The notes beneath the pieces were generated by a model. The model did not search any database. It worked only from the letters and a program-made list of their open reading frames with translations, and was not told the origin of the DNA. DNA of 64,000 bases from Epiperipatus broadwayi (lineage: Eukaryota > Onychophora > Udeonychophora > Euonychophora > Peripatidae), in the NCBI GenBank assembly GCA_028023455.1, contig JAQFVV010012535.1, forward strand, positions 1,304,001 to 1,368,000. The letters run 5' to 3'. Positions 48,616 through 60,110 of the stretch are shown in pieces (positions within the stretch are counted from its first letter, which is position 1; each line of letters begins with the position of its first letter). The translations under genes were made by a program, and so were the position numbers.

Positions 48616-49000
48616 TATGCCTACAATGAATCAAATCTTGAAACATAGTATTGCCAAACAAATAAATAGCTTAAAAAGAATAATGGGCATTTGTTTATGA
48701 CCTTGACAAGGCTTGCATAATAGTGGATCTATATTAGGTATGTTTTGCATTTATAAGCAAACTTATGTTAAATTTAATTTAAAAAATATTTTGATAGCAA
48801 CAAAAAAATAGAATAATACAGTTATTAAAAAGACACTACAATACATATCTAAAGAGAAAGAGAGAACAATTGTATAACTGATCATGTAAGGCAATGAAAT
48901 AGCTGACTCACAATAGTATGCAGACAAATAGCTGTATGAATTTCTAATTTTTTGAAATATTTTTTCAAATTATAAATAACTGAAATTGAATAATATTCAG
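48616..49000. other. Intergenic AT-rich stretch
   Basis: Nothing recognised. Confidence 0.35.
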
Positions 49001-49012
49001 TGAATAAACTGC

Positions 49013-49217
49013 AATAAACATCACATGATCACCACCTCTTATGCTTGTGTATAACTGTTGTTAAAACAGGCAAAACTCACTATACGTATAGCCACACACA
49101 GCAAGCTAGAGTAATCAATGGATGCTTGCTGTGTGTGACAATACGTATAGTGAGTTTTGCCTGTTTTAACAACAGTTATACACAAGCATAAGAGGTGGTG
49201 GTCATGTGATGTTTATT
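49013..49217. repeat. Hairpin with 94-bp arms
   Basis: Arms 49013-49106 and 49124-49217 mirror each other with very few mismatches around a 17-bp loop. Arm blocks include CACATGATCACCACCTCTTA and GGCAAAACTCACTATACGTA. Confidence 0.9.
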
Positions 49218-49623
49218 GACTTAAAACCAATCCTGTCTAATAGGATAGTGGTGGATATGGTTATTAAAGAACCAAAGACACCAAAATTTATGGGTACTGA
49301 ACTGAGTTTAGACCCATATGACTGTATAAGCTAATGAGCTTGGATTGAAAACATTATGGTGTTTTCAGTTTAAAACTCATAGTTTTGTAGTTAAGTGGAG
49401 ATAAAAGATGGCTGCTGGAGGGATGCATTAGATCCTAAGATCTAGGTGCAGTGCTTTCAGATCCAAGACTCCTCACTGACAAAGGCCACAAGCCAGAAAC
49501 TAGTCTGGGGATATTGGATGAGTAGGCACTAGATGGGGATTTTATGCATAAGCCTTCTGGCATCCATTGATTACTCTAGCTTGCTGTGTGTGGCAATACA
49601 TATAGTGAGTTTTGCCTGTTTTT
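49016..49623 (+). mobile_element. Family C composite element, full structure
   Basis: The 15-bp sequence tgaataaactgcaat at 49001-49015 and 49624-49638 flanks a 608-bp insert. It consists of a 94-bp-arm hairpin (49013-49106 / 49124-49217), a body (CCAATCCTGTCTAATAGGAT and onward), a hammerhead (49463-49517) and a direct copy of part of the head (about 49560-49620). The layout implies copying from a template containing more than one unit. Confidence 0.85.
49463..49517 (+). ncRNA. Hammerhead ribozyme relic, family C
   Basis: Same layout as the 63.9-kb copy, with stem II GGC-cacaa-GCC, GAAAC, GTC and TGGGGATATTGG, but the core reads CTGACAA instead of CTGATGA. Loss of the invariant G should prevent cleavage. 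Confidence 0.65.
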
Positions 49624-49638
49624 TGAATAAACTGCAAT

Positions 49639-51889
49639 GGCAAATCCTAAAGAACTGACTACTAACAATAATAAATTATAAAACATCTAATATTAGAAAA
49701 ATCTTATACAGTATATGTCTTCAAATTAGTAATATAAATAATTAGCATAATATTCTCATTATTTGCATTCTATTCCTTCATTTCTATTCTTGCCCACATT
49801 TTAATGAAAACTGGTGTAAGCAGCATTATAGAAATATCAAAAAAAATTACGATTTATAATCTGACCACATCAGTTATTTAATTCATGGAACATAATCTAA
49901 ATGAAATGCAGACTCGAACCACACAACATCAATGAAGAATGCTTGTTTATTATGTAATGTTACATTTAAATACTATGTTAAAAGTCATGCAAGAAAAAGA
50001 ATCAGCAAATTAGTGAATAATAAAATAAAATAGTTTAGTGATAAAAAAATAGGAATTGAAAAGGAAAAAAGTTAAATGATTTGAAGAGAAAATCAATGTA
50101 TTAAAATGATACGAATATATAAATAATTTATATGACAAAAGCAAACCTTTATTTCTAAACACAAAGTAAAATATTACAATTTAATATATATAAGTACTGT
50201 ACTAAATTTATTGCACTCAGAGATTTAACATCCTCTTTAAATAAATACTTTAATGATCATTACTAATCATTTATTTGACTAAAGATTATATTATTTTTTA
50301 CCTCTACATAAACTTTAACTAAAAATTAATATACGTATTCTTATTAAATACAATCACATGCTATTATTAATCCAACTTTATTCATTTTTCTCTTACATAT
50401 AATATCTTAGATATACCCAATATTTTAGATTATTACATATATTTTAAACTTAAATAAAGACAAATAAGAAAATAAATAGTCTCAAGATGCATTTCTAACT
50501 GAATCAGTATTCTTCTATTGGCCCAGCTTAGAACTTTGCATATCTTCACAATATTTATTAATATTGATTAATATCAAATTACAATTAATGATACTATGAG
50601 ATTGTATTTAATAAGAAAATATATATATATTGGCCTTTAAGTGCTGATCACTCGGCTACTTGTATATTAAATTGTACTAATTTGATACCAAACAAAATTG
50701 ACAACATTTAAGAGATTGTGACATGATCGGATAAAAAATAATGATTAGACCACAAATGCATTTTGTGGATTATTTCATAACTTTATTTATATATTTAAAG
50801 TTTACTTGGTGATGTTGAAGAAACAGATTATGAAATAACTGGGGGAAAAAGTTTGTACAAGTAATAGTTGAAATGATGAAAAAGCAAGCATAAGGAATTG
50901 TTTTATTGCATTTGAATTTTTTAAAATTTATGGAAAGATTTGGAAAAATTAATTGATATGTGTAATACAATATATACATTCCAAGTATATGTGTTAGACT
51001 TTTTTTTAACCACTGTGATTCAAATAATGATAAAGATTAATATAGTGAAATATGAGGATTTTAGAACTATAAGATCTTGTGTAACTAACATGTTATAAAA
51101 CATTCTGTAAAAGACAATTTTAATATCTCTATGTGAAAAGAAGTTTAAATTTATAAATGGTACAGACACGAGATGAAAGTGATTTATCAAGGATCATTCT
51201 TGAGAAATGCATAGAAACAGATAAATGTACATTGAGGAAATGTAAACTGCCTTTTAACAATATAATGAATATATTAATTATATGATAAAATGTCAAATCA
51301 CTCCCCCAAAAATTATGCTTTTTCAGCAACCCTATCTTGTGAATAAAGATAAAGCCTGAATTTCAAACAGTATGACTAAGAAGATACCCTCTTGGTCTTT
51401 TGCTGCAATATTTTTAATTATATTGAAATACAGACTGATTCAAACTTGAAGCATGAAATTTAAATTAGCAAAGATCTTAAATTGCTCATAAACAAACTTG
51501 TCTAAGTATTTTTCAATGTGCTTAAGAACATTGCAGCAAACGGTCAAGAGAATTATCCTTTTGGTCATGCTGCTTGAAATTCAAACTTTATTCACAAGGT
51601 AGCATCACTGAAAAAACAATGTTTAGCGGGAAGTGATTTGACATTTTGTATTTGAATTTTAAGCTAGCAATATGCAATAGGTCTACTAATTATATAAACT
51701 AAATGTGTTATTGATACACTGACAACTATGAACAAATTGACAACTTATTCATAGTACCATCTACTTTAAAATTCAACTATAAAATAATTCAACTTTTTTT
51801 TATGAAATTCTTATATAGATCCATAGGTTAGATAATGACAACAATATGCATGTCATTTAAATAAATCAAAATATTTGAATTTTACTTAT
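49639..51889. other. Intergenic AT-rich stretch
   Basis: No gene or element recognised. Confidence 0.35.
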
Positions 51890-52088
51890 AGTTATTTGGA
51901 AATATAGGGAATTTAAACTCAGACTTTCAAGCACCCTTCAACTATCCATACTATCTCATACCACCGTTACACATGACCACATACATGTAGAAAAGATAAA
52001 TAATCACCAATTTACGTATTTAATGCTAAACCAGCACTCATCAGTTGGTCCAGATTATCATCTCCCACAGACATATATAAGTATGTGT
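51890..52088 (-). mobile_element. Family B fragment with hammerhead relic
   Basis: Minus strand: a relic ribozyme at 52006-52049 (ACCAA CTGATGA, stem II TGCT/AGCA, but GAAA changed to TAAA), then TTTATCTTTTCTACATGTAT and GTGTAACGGTGGTATGAGAT, with a tail related to the tRNA-like part. Boundaries are approximate. Confidence 0.65.
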
Positions 52089-52489
52089 AGAGTGCCTGCA
52101 TTTCAAATATTTAGTTATTTGCTTTTTATGTAACAGTGAATTTAATGATTTTTTTCTTCCAATAATTAGATATTAAATCTGCATTGTCAATTCAAATATA
52201 GGCCAATATGAATTAATCAACAATATCTTGATTTATTTAAACTTTGTCTTTACAATTATCATTATCTGATCTAACAGCTTAACAAATAGTAAGTTGGATT
52301 TGTTTCTCTGTATGTAGATGGACTTCAATACTAGGTGGTAGTCTAAATTTCTCGGTTGGATAATTTATATATAGACTGTTATAAATTTATATACATATAT
52401 ATGACTATTTTTTCATAGATTTTTTGAAAATGTTAACAATGAAATAAATGGGAATTTAATTTATTTCAGTGATAATATATATCTATGTG

Positions 52490-52700
52490 ATTTATATTGG
52501 ACTATTTCCATTTTTTAGATTGGTTAAATGTCTTTACAAAAATTTAAACTTTTCAATTCAACTGTTGTCAATAATATAGCACAGAGATTTAGTATATAGT
52601 ACGTTTCAAGTCGTATTATTTTCATCTCTCCTTTAGATGTTTCTAGCATGGAAATCAAACCTGCTACCTTTAGATTTATGAATACTATACTTAAGATGAT
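52490..52700 (-). repeat. Family D fragment with tRNA-like end
   Basis: Contains TATTGGACTATTTCCATT (52497) and ATTCAACTGTTGTCAATAAT as in the 35.1-kb palindrome. On the minus strand near 52600-52680, ATCTAAAGGTAGCAGGTTTG matches the tRNA-like part at 47.3 kb, and CTTGAAACGTACT sits at the expected GAAAC place of a decayed hammerhead. Confidence 0.55.
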
Positions 52701-54100
52701 GCTGTAACAAATTAATTGTATTATATATCAATCTGAATGTATTTGAAAAATTTAAATTAGTTTGAATTCTTTTAAAACATTTAATAATTAATTCTAGAGG
52801 AGAGAAACAATGCAATGTATAATTACATGTAAAATGCCATCTCCACAAACTTTCAACAAATATGTATGTGTATGTGTTTGATTGTAATACAATGTCAGTT
52901 GCAAACTTTAGTATGCCAATAAACTAAGAAACTAGTATCATCAATACTTTATTATTCAAAACAATTACAAAAAAATCAAACTTACATTTTAGTCTTTCTA
53001 ATCACTCAAATTTTTATTAATCTTAATATTAAATCATGTCTTTAATAATAACTGGAAAAGTTTCTATGGCTTCTGTCAGACAAATTATTCTAACTTCAAA
53101 ACCATTTCTGAATAGCATTCATATACTTAATGCATATTTAATACTGTCTGCTTTTATATATTCAATATCTAAAGCTCTTTAAAAAAAAACAGAATAAAAA
53201 AATAAATAGTATGAGGTCACAAAAAGTCAAGTCTTCATTTTAAAGAAGATAATAAAAAATTGGATTCCTCAACTAGCAACCTTACATTTTTTTGCAAGAT
53301 AATCATTTAAAAGTTATTTTTACATATTATAGAATTTTTTAAAAATGAATTTAAAAAATAATAATTATGAATTATCTTTGTGTATCTCAATGATCTGTAA
53401 CTTTTTTTTACCACAATGTTTTTTATGAAATATTTGCATGGCTGGTGGTCCCTATATTGATATTTTCTGTCTCACATGGAATTTTCCAAAATGTGATTTG
53501 CATAGTCTCTATATAAATCATGTTACTCAAAAAAGCACAGAAAAGGATATGAATTTTCATGATCTTTTCACATAAATTTTGATAATGTAGTACTTTCAAA
53601 CTATATATAAAATATAGGTCTATAGATATACTTATAGGGCACTTGAACACTTAACCCCTTTGAGAATTTATAATACAACCAGTGAAGTGCTGCCTCTTAC
53701 ATTAATGTTAGCACAAGCTTTACAAAAATAGATGGTCATTTATCCATTCAATAAATAATGGACAAATGTGTGTTAAATTCATCAGTTAATTAGCCAAAAG
53801 TCATTTCTCTCATCTTTTCAATTGAATTTTATTTTTGCTTTCAATAGCCAAGGATTTTTTTTTTATAGAAATCTTTATTCTTTACAGATGTCGTTCAGGA
53901 TTTTAGTAAAAAAATTATATTTTGGATTGAGACAAACAATGTATTGCCTTAGCTCATGTAGTGGCCATGATTTAAGACAATAGCTATGGTTAATTTAATC
54001 CAATGTCACATTAACTTTTATCTTTACTTACTGACTACATGTAATACCATTTATAACTTTTTTAAATACTTTATCAATACTATTTTTTTATATCAAAACT
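52701..54100. other. Intergenic AT-rich stretch
   Basis: No gene or element recognised. Confidence 0.35.
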
Positions 54101-54639
54101 TTATTCTAATAATTTAACTATCCAGCAGTCATCATCAGAGTGACAATATTCAAATATATAATTAATACACTTATACACAAATTCATATACATAATTAAAT
54201 ATATAAAATAAAATATACATTTTAACCTGACCATTATAAATAATCATTTCCCATTTTATTACTTTACTCTTAAATAATTCTATCCACATTTATTTTATAT
54301 TACTTTTTTAAAAAAATTATTTATTATAATTTTAATTTAAAAAAAAAAAAAAAAACTTTTATTCTACTATTTAATACATATTATTGTCTTTTTACTTATA
54401 TTTTTAATCAACTTCTAACTTTTTCTTATTTTTATTAAATATTTTATAATTATCAATTAACTTTTTCCACATTACATCTACCTCTTTACAATCCTATCTC
54501 TAAAAACCCAACTGACAAAATTTTCAAAAATTTTATACTTGTTTAACACCTCCCTCTATTGTCATTTTCTTCAACTGTATTCTTTTAACCTTTTTCAAAT
54601 TCAAACTATTATTAATAATAATTATTTATAAAATGATTG

Positions 54640-55480
54640 TCTTTATCCCAAAATTTCTATGAAGATTTGGTTTTATATTCTTAACCAATATTATCTCTTT
54701 AATTTTCCTATTCCTTCTAGTATTTGTAAAATTAATCATTTTTATATTATCTTTCTCAAACCTATGACTTGTTTCTAATGAATGCAAATAAATAGGTGAT
54801 CTCTTATCATATTTATGTTGAATTAATCTTGTATAAATTGAATTCTTTGTTCCTACTACACAATTAGTTTTTATATTTTTACTTTTACATGACTTGCATT
54901 CAGTTTTATATACTCCATTTATGCATTTTTTTACTTTTCTATATATTTATTATCTAATATATTAAATATATTCTTCCTTCTTTTATTTACTATCTTAAAT
55001 TTTATTACATTATTAAACTTTTTATTAATTCTAATAATTATTTTATTCATACTTTTACAATACTATTATTATAAGTTTCAATACCTATATATTTATTCTT
55101 ATCTATTTTATTTTTCTACATACTATCCCATTATTTTTATTAAATTTCTCTTCCGATTTTCTTATAGTTTTTTCTATAACTTTTTCTGAATATTCATTAT
55201 CTGTAAACTATTTAATTATCAATTCTACCTGTTTACTATAATCTTCTTTATTTGAGCAATAATTCCAATCTCTATATATTCTTGAATTTATACTATTTAT
55301 TTTGAATTCCAATTACTTATATTGCTATCTACATTAGTTTTTTTTTATATACATATATCTCTATCCTCCATTTACCAGTTTTATATCTAAATATGATAAC
55401 TTATTATCATTTTCTTTTTCTATTGTAAAATTTATATTTTTATTTAGCTTATTAATCCCTTCAAGGTACATATCTATTTG
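54640..55480 (-). pseudogene. Penelope reverse transcriptase end and GIY-YIG domain (minus copy)
   Basis: Minus-strand pieces: YLEGINKLNKNINFTIEKEN then DNKLSYLDIKL (end of the RT palm/thumb, about 55470-55390), RIYRDWNYCSN and EDYSKQVELIIK (about 55290-55210), then GVYKTECKSCKSKNIKTNCV (about 54920-54860), IYTRLIQHKYDKRSPIYLHS (about 54840-54780) and RRNRKIKEIILVKNIKPNLH (about 54720-54660). The order RT - linker - Cys-rich GIY-YIG is that of Penelope-like retroelements. Several stops and shifts make it inactive. Confidence 0.75.
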
Positions 55481-56114
55481 CCTTTCTTGAAGAGATTAAT
55501 AATAAAAATATAAAATGTGCAATAGAAAAAGAAAATGATAATAAGTTATCATATTTAGATATTTTATTAAAGAAGTCATATAAAAATGGTGAATACGGGA
55601 TAGAGATATATGTATATATAAAAACTAATGTAGATAGCAAAATAAGGAATTGGAATTCAAATATATATGTTAAATATAAAATAAGTAGTATAAATTCAAG
55701 AATATATAGAGCTTGGAATTATTGCTCAAATGAAGAAGATTATAGTAAACAGGTAGAATTGATAATTAAAGAGTTTAGAGATAATGAATATACAGAAAAA
55801 GTTATAAAAGAAAGTTGCAAGAAAATTAGAAGAGAAATTTAATAAAAATAATGGGATAATATGTAAGAAAAATAAAATAGATAAGAATAAACATATAGGT
55901 ATTGAAACTTATAATAATAGTATTGTAAAAAGTATGAATAAAATAATTATTAGAATTAATAAAATGTTTAATAATGTAAGAAAATTTAAGATAGTAAATA
56001 AAAGAAGGAAGAATATACTTAATATATTAGATAATAAATATGTGAGTAAAGTAGAAAAATATATAAATGGAGTATATAAAATTTAATGCAAGTCATTTAA
56101 AAGTAAAAATATAA

Positions 56115-56687
56115 GTGGAGAGAGGTGGGTGGTGTGAAAGTCTGTGCTCATATACCCTATATTACATATATATATAGCCACAGGTATATAACAAGCCTGT
56201 GTTTCAGTTATTACATTATAGAGATGTCTGCCCATCCTTGCATATGTATTAAATGGATTATGTCCTGTACATGTGGGGTTCAGATTGACCTTAGGTCAAC
56301 ATGGGTGTGACAATAATCTGGCCTCAGGGTGGCCTTTGAGCATTCCATCATCAGATTTTCAATTGGATGGACGGTTGAAGAGTTGGAGTGTGGAGTGGAT
56401 TGAAGCCTGTCCATTAAACTATGAGGATAGTCTATCTTAATATATATCTGAGCACTTATACTATATATGTGTGTAAAGATGATAGTCTGGACCAACTGAT
56501 GATTGCTGGTTTAGCATGAAATACGTATATTGGTGATTATTTATCTTTTCAGCATATATGAGTTTAGGTGTATCAGTGTTATTAGATAGGGTGGAGAGAG
56601 GTGGGTGGTGTGAAAGTCTGTGCTCATATACCCTATATTACATATATATAGCCACAGGTATATAACAAGCCTAAGTTTCAGTTATTA
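56115..56687 (+). mobile_element. Family B element with terminal direct repeats, nested in Penelope
   Basis: A block of about 98 bp starting GTGGAGAGAGGTGGGTGGTG occurs at 56115-56213 and 56591-56687 in direct orientation, like pseudo-LTRs. Between them lie TTGAAGAGTTGGAGTGTGGA, a body shared with 2.5 and 59.3 kb, and a hammerhead at 56491-56534. The insertion splits the plus-strand Penelope copy. No clear target duplication was fixed. Confidence 0.75.
56491..56534 (+). ncRNA. Hammerhead ribozyme motif, family B
   Basis: ACCAA (56491-56495) pairs with TTGGT (56530-56534). Core CTGATGA (56496-56502) and GAAA (56518-56521). Stem II TGCT (56504-56507) pairs with AGCA (56513-56516). TAC/GTA makes stem III without a loop, and cleavage is expected after A56529. 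A T-T mismatch lies between stem II and the core. Confidence 0.7.
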
Positions 56688-57050
56688 AATACTAATTATG
56701 TAAGAGAAATAAAGAATTCAGTTTGTACAAGATTAAATCAACATAAATATGATAAGAGATCACCTATTTATTAGAAACCTAAGTTTGAGAAGGATAGTAT
56801 AAAAATGATTAATTATACAAATAATAGAAGGGATAGGAAAATTAAAGAGGCAATATTGATTAAGAATATAAAACCAAATCTTAATAGGGATTTTGAGGTA
56901 ATAATTTTATAAATAATTATTATTAATAATAGTTTGAATTTGAAAAAGGTTAAAAGAATACTGTTGAAGAAAATGGTGATAGAGAGAGATGTATAAAAAT
57001 TTTGAAAATTTTGTCAGTTGGTTTTTAGAGATAGGATTGTAAAAAGAAAG

Positions 57051-58110
57051 ATAATTTTTGTAGTCTCAAGTGCTAAAGAGTTCCTAGATAGATTCCCAGT
57101 GTAGAAAAATAAGGAGGAGGGACCTCATATAATTGACAAATCTTTGTATCAAAGCTACTTAGAAGCTCAATTATTACATTACTTCTTAAACAACTAATCT
57201 CATCTTTATTTTGAAATTATAACTTCACCTTTTAAAAAAATGATTTTTTGATTTTATCTACTTTAAACTTATATTTAAGTTGAATTTATTTAAAGTTGTT
57301 TTCTGCAGGGTAAGAGATTATTTTCAAGAATATATATATATTTTAAATAATCTTTTGAAAAGAAGGTTTATTAACTCCAAAACATTTATTTTAAAAAAAT
57401 AAACAAACTGTTTATTGCTCGGGAGTTCATAACAAGATCAAGCAATGAAAATCACGACTGAAACCATGATTTATGAACCACTGGAACCATAATAGCTGGA
57501 TTTTAAGCTCCAGAGACTACCATTGTACCAAATCATTTAATTATTTCTGGGGAAATCATAACAAGTTTGAGGAATAGAACTGGACCATGATTCATATACC
57601 TTGAGCTGTAGAGTCTCCATTCTATTATAGCATTAAACTTCACAGGGTGAAAGTATTCACTTAAACCATGTTTTCCATCCAAATGTTAACAAAAATAACC
57701 ATTGCATCTAGTATTTAAGATTTATTAAAAGCAGTGGCTCCATTATATCAAATTCATATACGTATTTGTTATAAATTAATGATTTCATTATGAAATATAT
57801 ATATACACAATTCTCTGTAACGATATAATTTAATTTTTATTAGATGCATTCATGCACACAATTTTAAAGGCGGTCTATTTTTTTTTCTACATAAACAAAA
57901 TTCTTCTAGATTATACATTTTTAAAAATTAATCCAACTCTAATTATATATATTTACTTATTTTTGCATTCTTGATAAATTATATGTGCTACCGGAAATTA
58001 TTTATATATAAAGTCAAAATCAAAATATAAACAAAAATACGTATTTTTCTCTTAGAAAGAAACTAGTTTTAGTTTAACTACAGTATGATTTCATTATTTT
58101 ACAATCAATT
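57051..58110. other. Intergenic AT-rich stretch
   Basis: No gene recognised. A vaguely repeated block near 57420-57600 (CATAACAAG, TTAAGCTCCAGAGACTACCA) may be an old, diverged repeat. Confidence 0.3.
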
Positions 58111-58125
58111 GAATATTTAATATTA

Positions 58126-58290
58126 CATGATCGCCATTTCTTATGCTTGCTCATAACTGTTAACTAGTCTCGGGATATTGGAAGAATAGGCGCTAGATAG
58201 GAATTTTATGCATAAGCTTTCTGGCATCCATTGATTACTCTGGCTTGCATTGAGTTGCACTACTGTATGGAGAGTTTTGCCCGTTTTAAT
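58126..58290 (+). mobile_element. Family C short insertion with 14-bp target duplication
   Basis: aatatttaatatta at 58112-58125 and 58291-58304 flanks a 165-bp insert. It joins the head (CATGATCGCC... TTATGCTTGCTCATAACTGT) directly to the part after the hammerhead (AACTAGTCTCGGGATATTGG) and ends GAGAGTTTTGCCCGTTTTAA. The body and the ribozyme's 5' half are missing. Confidence 0.8.
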
Positions 58291-58304
58291 AATATTTAAT
58301 ATTA

Positions 58305-59237
58305 AAATATATGTTGTTTTTTCCTCTATTTAAATCATAAAAAAAAATCACCATTATTTATTACAAGTTTTATGTCTATTAAAACAAGATTATAGAATTT
58401 TGATTAGAGGATTCCAATGGTATCCAGTAGAAAATATGAAATTGAATAATCATAATTACTCATTTCAGATTTATTTTCATTTAAATCAATTTTCAAAAGC
58501 ATCAATCTATTCAAGAAATTTAAAAGATGAATATAATTTAAAATGGTTCAATTATGCAAATGCTAGCATTAAATATGATTTTTTTTTTTGTTTTAACGTT
58601 ATTATTCTTATTCCACATGGATATATTACAATTATTGATTTAAGTAATATTTACTAAGGCTGTAACCTCAGGAATATGCGTCTGAAAAGTGCGAAGGTAG
58701 GGACCTCTACAGGTCTTAATCACAAGCTTACGCCTTGGAAGAAAAGAGGGGAACTCTTCTTTACTTCAACCTACTTTTATATATGAATAGAAAATGCTTT
58801 TTTTTTTTAGAATACGTTATTCTTTTTTAAAATTGAATTAAAATAATTAAAATAGTGTGTTTTCACTTGGGTCCATCTTCTTACATTTATGTTACTGTGA
58901 AAAATAAAAATATATCGGGGCAGTTCTGCTATTCTTAAAAGTTAATAAACTTTGTTATCCATATTTAACAGTGCCCATACAAAAATAAATTATTAAAGAA
59001 TTTTCAATTTCGTTCTTTTACCCTGGACAAAAGAATATTTTAAATTAATTCTCACACATATATATAATATTCAAATATGACTATATTGTCTATACTAAAT
59101 CTTAATGTAATTAGAAGGGATTTGAATTCAGAGTTTCAATTACATTGAAGTTTAATATAGACAATATATTTATATATTACATATTCTACCTGTATTTTGC
59201 TCATTCCTCTTCTGTGCATTTAAATGCAGAGTGACGT
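58305..59237. other. Intergenic AT-rich stretch
   Basis: The open frame at 58400-58657 (85 codons) resembles no known protein and has local base composition; I treat it as chance. An inverted pair, TTGTCTATACTAAAT (near 59086) against GTTTAATATAGACAATATAT (near 59149), makes a small hairpin. Confidence 0.35.
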
Positions 59238-59590
59238 AAAAAATCAACATGGGTGTGACAATAATATTGGTATCAACAATGGATTTGAGTGTTTCATTAT
59301 CTGATTTTTAATAATATGAATAGCTGAAGAGTTGGAGTGTGGAGAAGATTGAAGCTTGTCCATTAAAGTTTGAAGATTTGCTATCTTAAATATAAACTGA
59401 GCACTGATTGCATATATATGTGGGAGATGGTGATCTGAACTGACTGACGAATGCTGGTTCTTCATGAAATACATATATTGGAGATCATTTATCTTTTTCA
59501 CATGTATGTGGTCATATGTATCAATTGTATAAGATTGATTGCATAGTTGTAAAGAGCTTGAAAGTCTGAATTCAAGTCCCTTTAAAATAT
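59238..59590 (+). mobile_element. Family B copy with decayed hammerhead
   Basis: Starts AACATGGGTGTGACAATAAT, contains GCTGAAGAGTTGGAGTGTGG and, at 59444-59469, CTGACGA...GAAA with TACATATATTGG. Core bases are kept but stem I and stem II pair poorly. The end (GAGCTTGAAAGTCTGAATTC) matches the tRNA-like region. Confidence 0.65.
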
Positions 59591-59939
59591 GTATATATGG
59601 TTAAAGTGAAAAATTATGTTTGGGCTAAAATGCTTCTCAGAATTTTTTATCTTAACATCTACAACTGCATGATTAAAATATAGAAGTAAGTATGATTTCT
59701 AAAAACATATGATCACAACAGCAATCCTTTTAAAAATGTAGGCTGGCATGAAACTGTGAAAAAATATTGCAGATGTAATTGAACTTTAATAAATGTTGAA
59801 TATATAACTAAGATTAAGAGAAATATAATTTTTAATATAATAAAAAAATTAAAAGATAGTTATAATATCACCTTTACAAAAAAATGTATATCAGTACTCT
59901 CATTTAAAAATTAGTATGAATGTACAAGACCTGTTTAGA

Positions 59940-60096
59940 TTCAAACTCAGACCTTTACACGACCCACCACTCTCAGTGCCATCTCATATTGCTGACCCAC
60001 CTGATCACACACATGTGGTGGGTCGTGTGAAGGTCTGAGTTCGAATCCCGCATATATTGCATGTATAAATGCAGTTTTGAGCCTGTACAATGTATT
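59940..60096. mobile_element. Family B fold-back with tRNA-like module and 14-bp target duplication
   Basis: aagacctgtttaga at 59926-59939 and 60097-60110 flanks a 157-bp insert. Its arms (CTCAGACCTTTACACGACCC and complement GGGTCGTGTGAAGGTCTGAG) enclose CACCTGATCACACACATGTG. A clean B-box match GAGTTCGAATCCC lies near 60038-60050. A 22-base T run lies just after the right flank. Confidence 0.85.
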
Positions 60097-60110
60097 AAGA
60101 CCTGTTTAGA

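Larger units (their letters stand above)
55487..56935 (+). pseudogene. Penelope reverse transcriptase end and GIY-YIG domain (plus copy, interrupted)
   Basis: Starting EEINNKNIKCAIEKENDNKL then SYLDILLKKS, the frame stays open for about 115 codons to tandem stops near 55840, through RIYRAWNYCSNEEDYSKQVE. GVYKI begins at about 56070, and the reading is broken at 56114 by the family B insertion. It resumes near 56690 with NSVCTRLNQHKYDKRSPIY and RRDRKIKEAILIKNIKPNLN up to about 56900. Divergence from the minus copy is modest. Confidence 0.75.
54105..57050. mobile_element. Inverted pair of Penelope-like element copies
   Basis: A minus-strand copy (55480 down to 54105) and a plus-strand copy (55487-56100, resuming 56690-57050) are mirror images about an axis near 55483. 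Each carries the end of the reverse transcriptase, a linker and a GIY-YIG domain. The plus copy is split by a family B element. On the minus side a CTGATGATGACTGCTGGATA box (about 54118-54140) marks a decayed 3' hammerhead. Confidence 0.8.

Noticed and set aside
58400-58657. 85-codon ORF in the 58-kb intergenic stretch
   Set aside because: No domain, no homology I recognise, AT-driven composition, no splice or start context; a chance frame.
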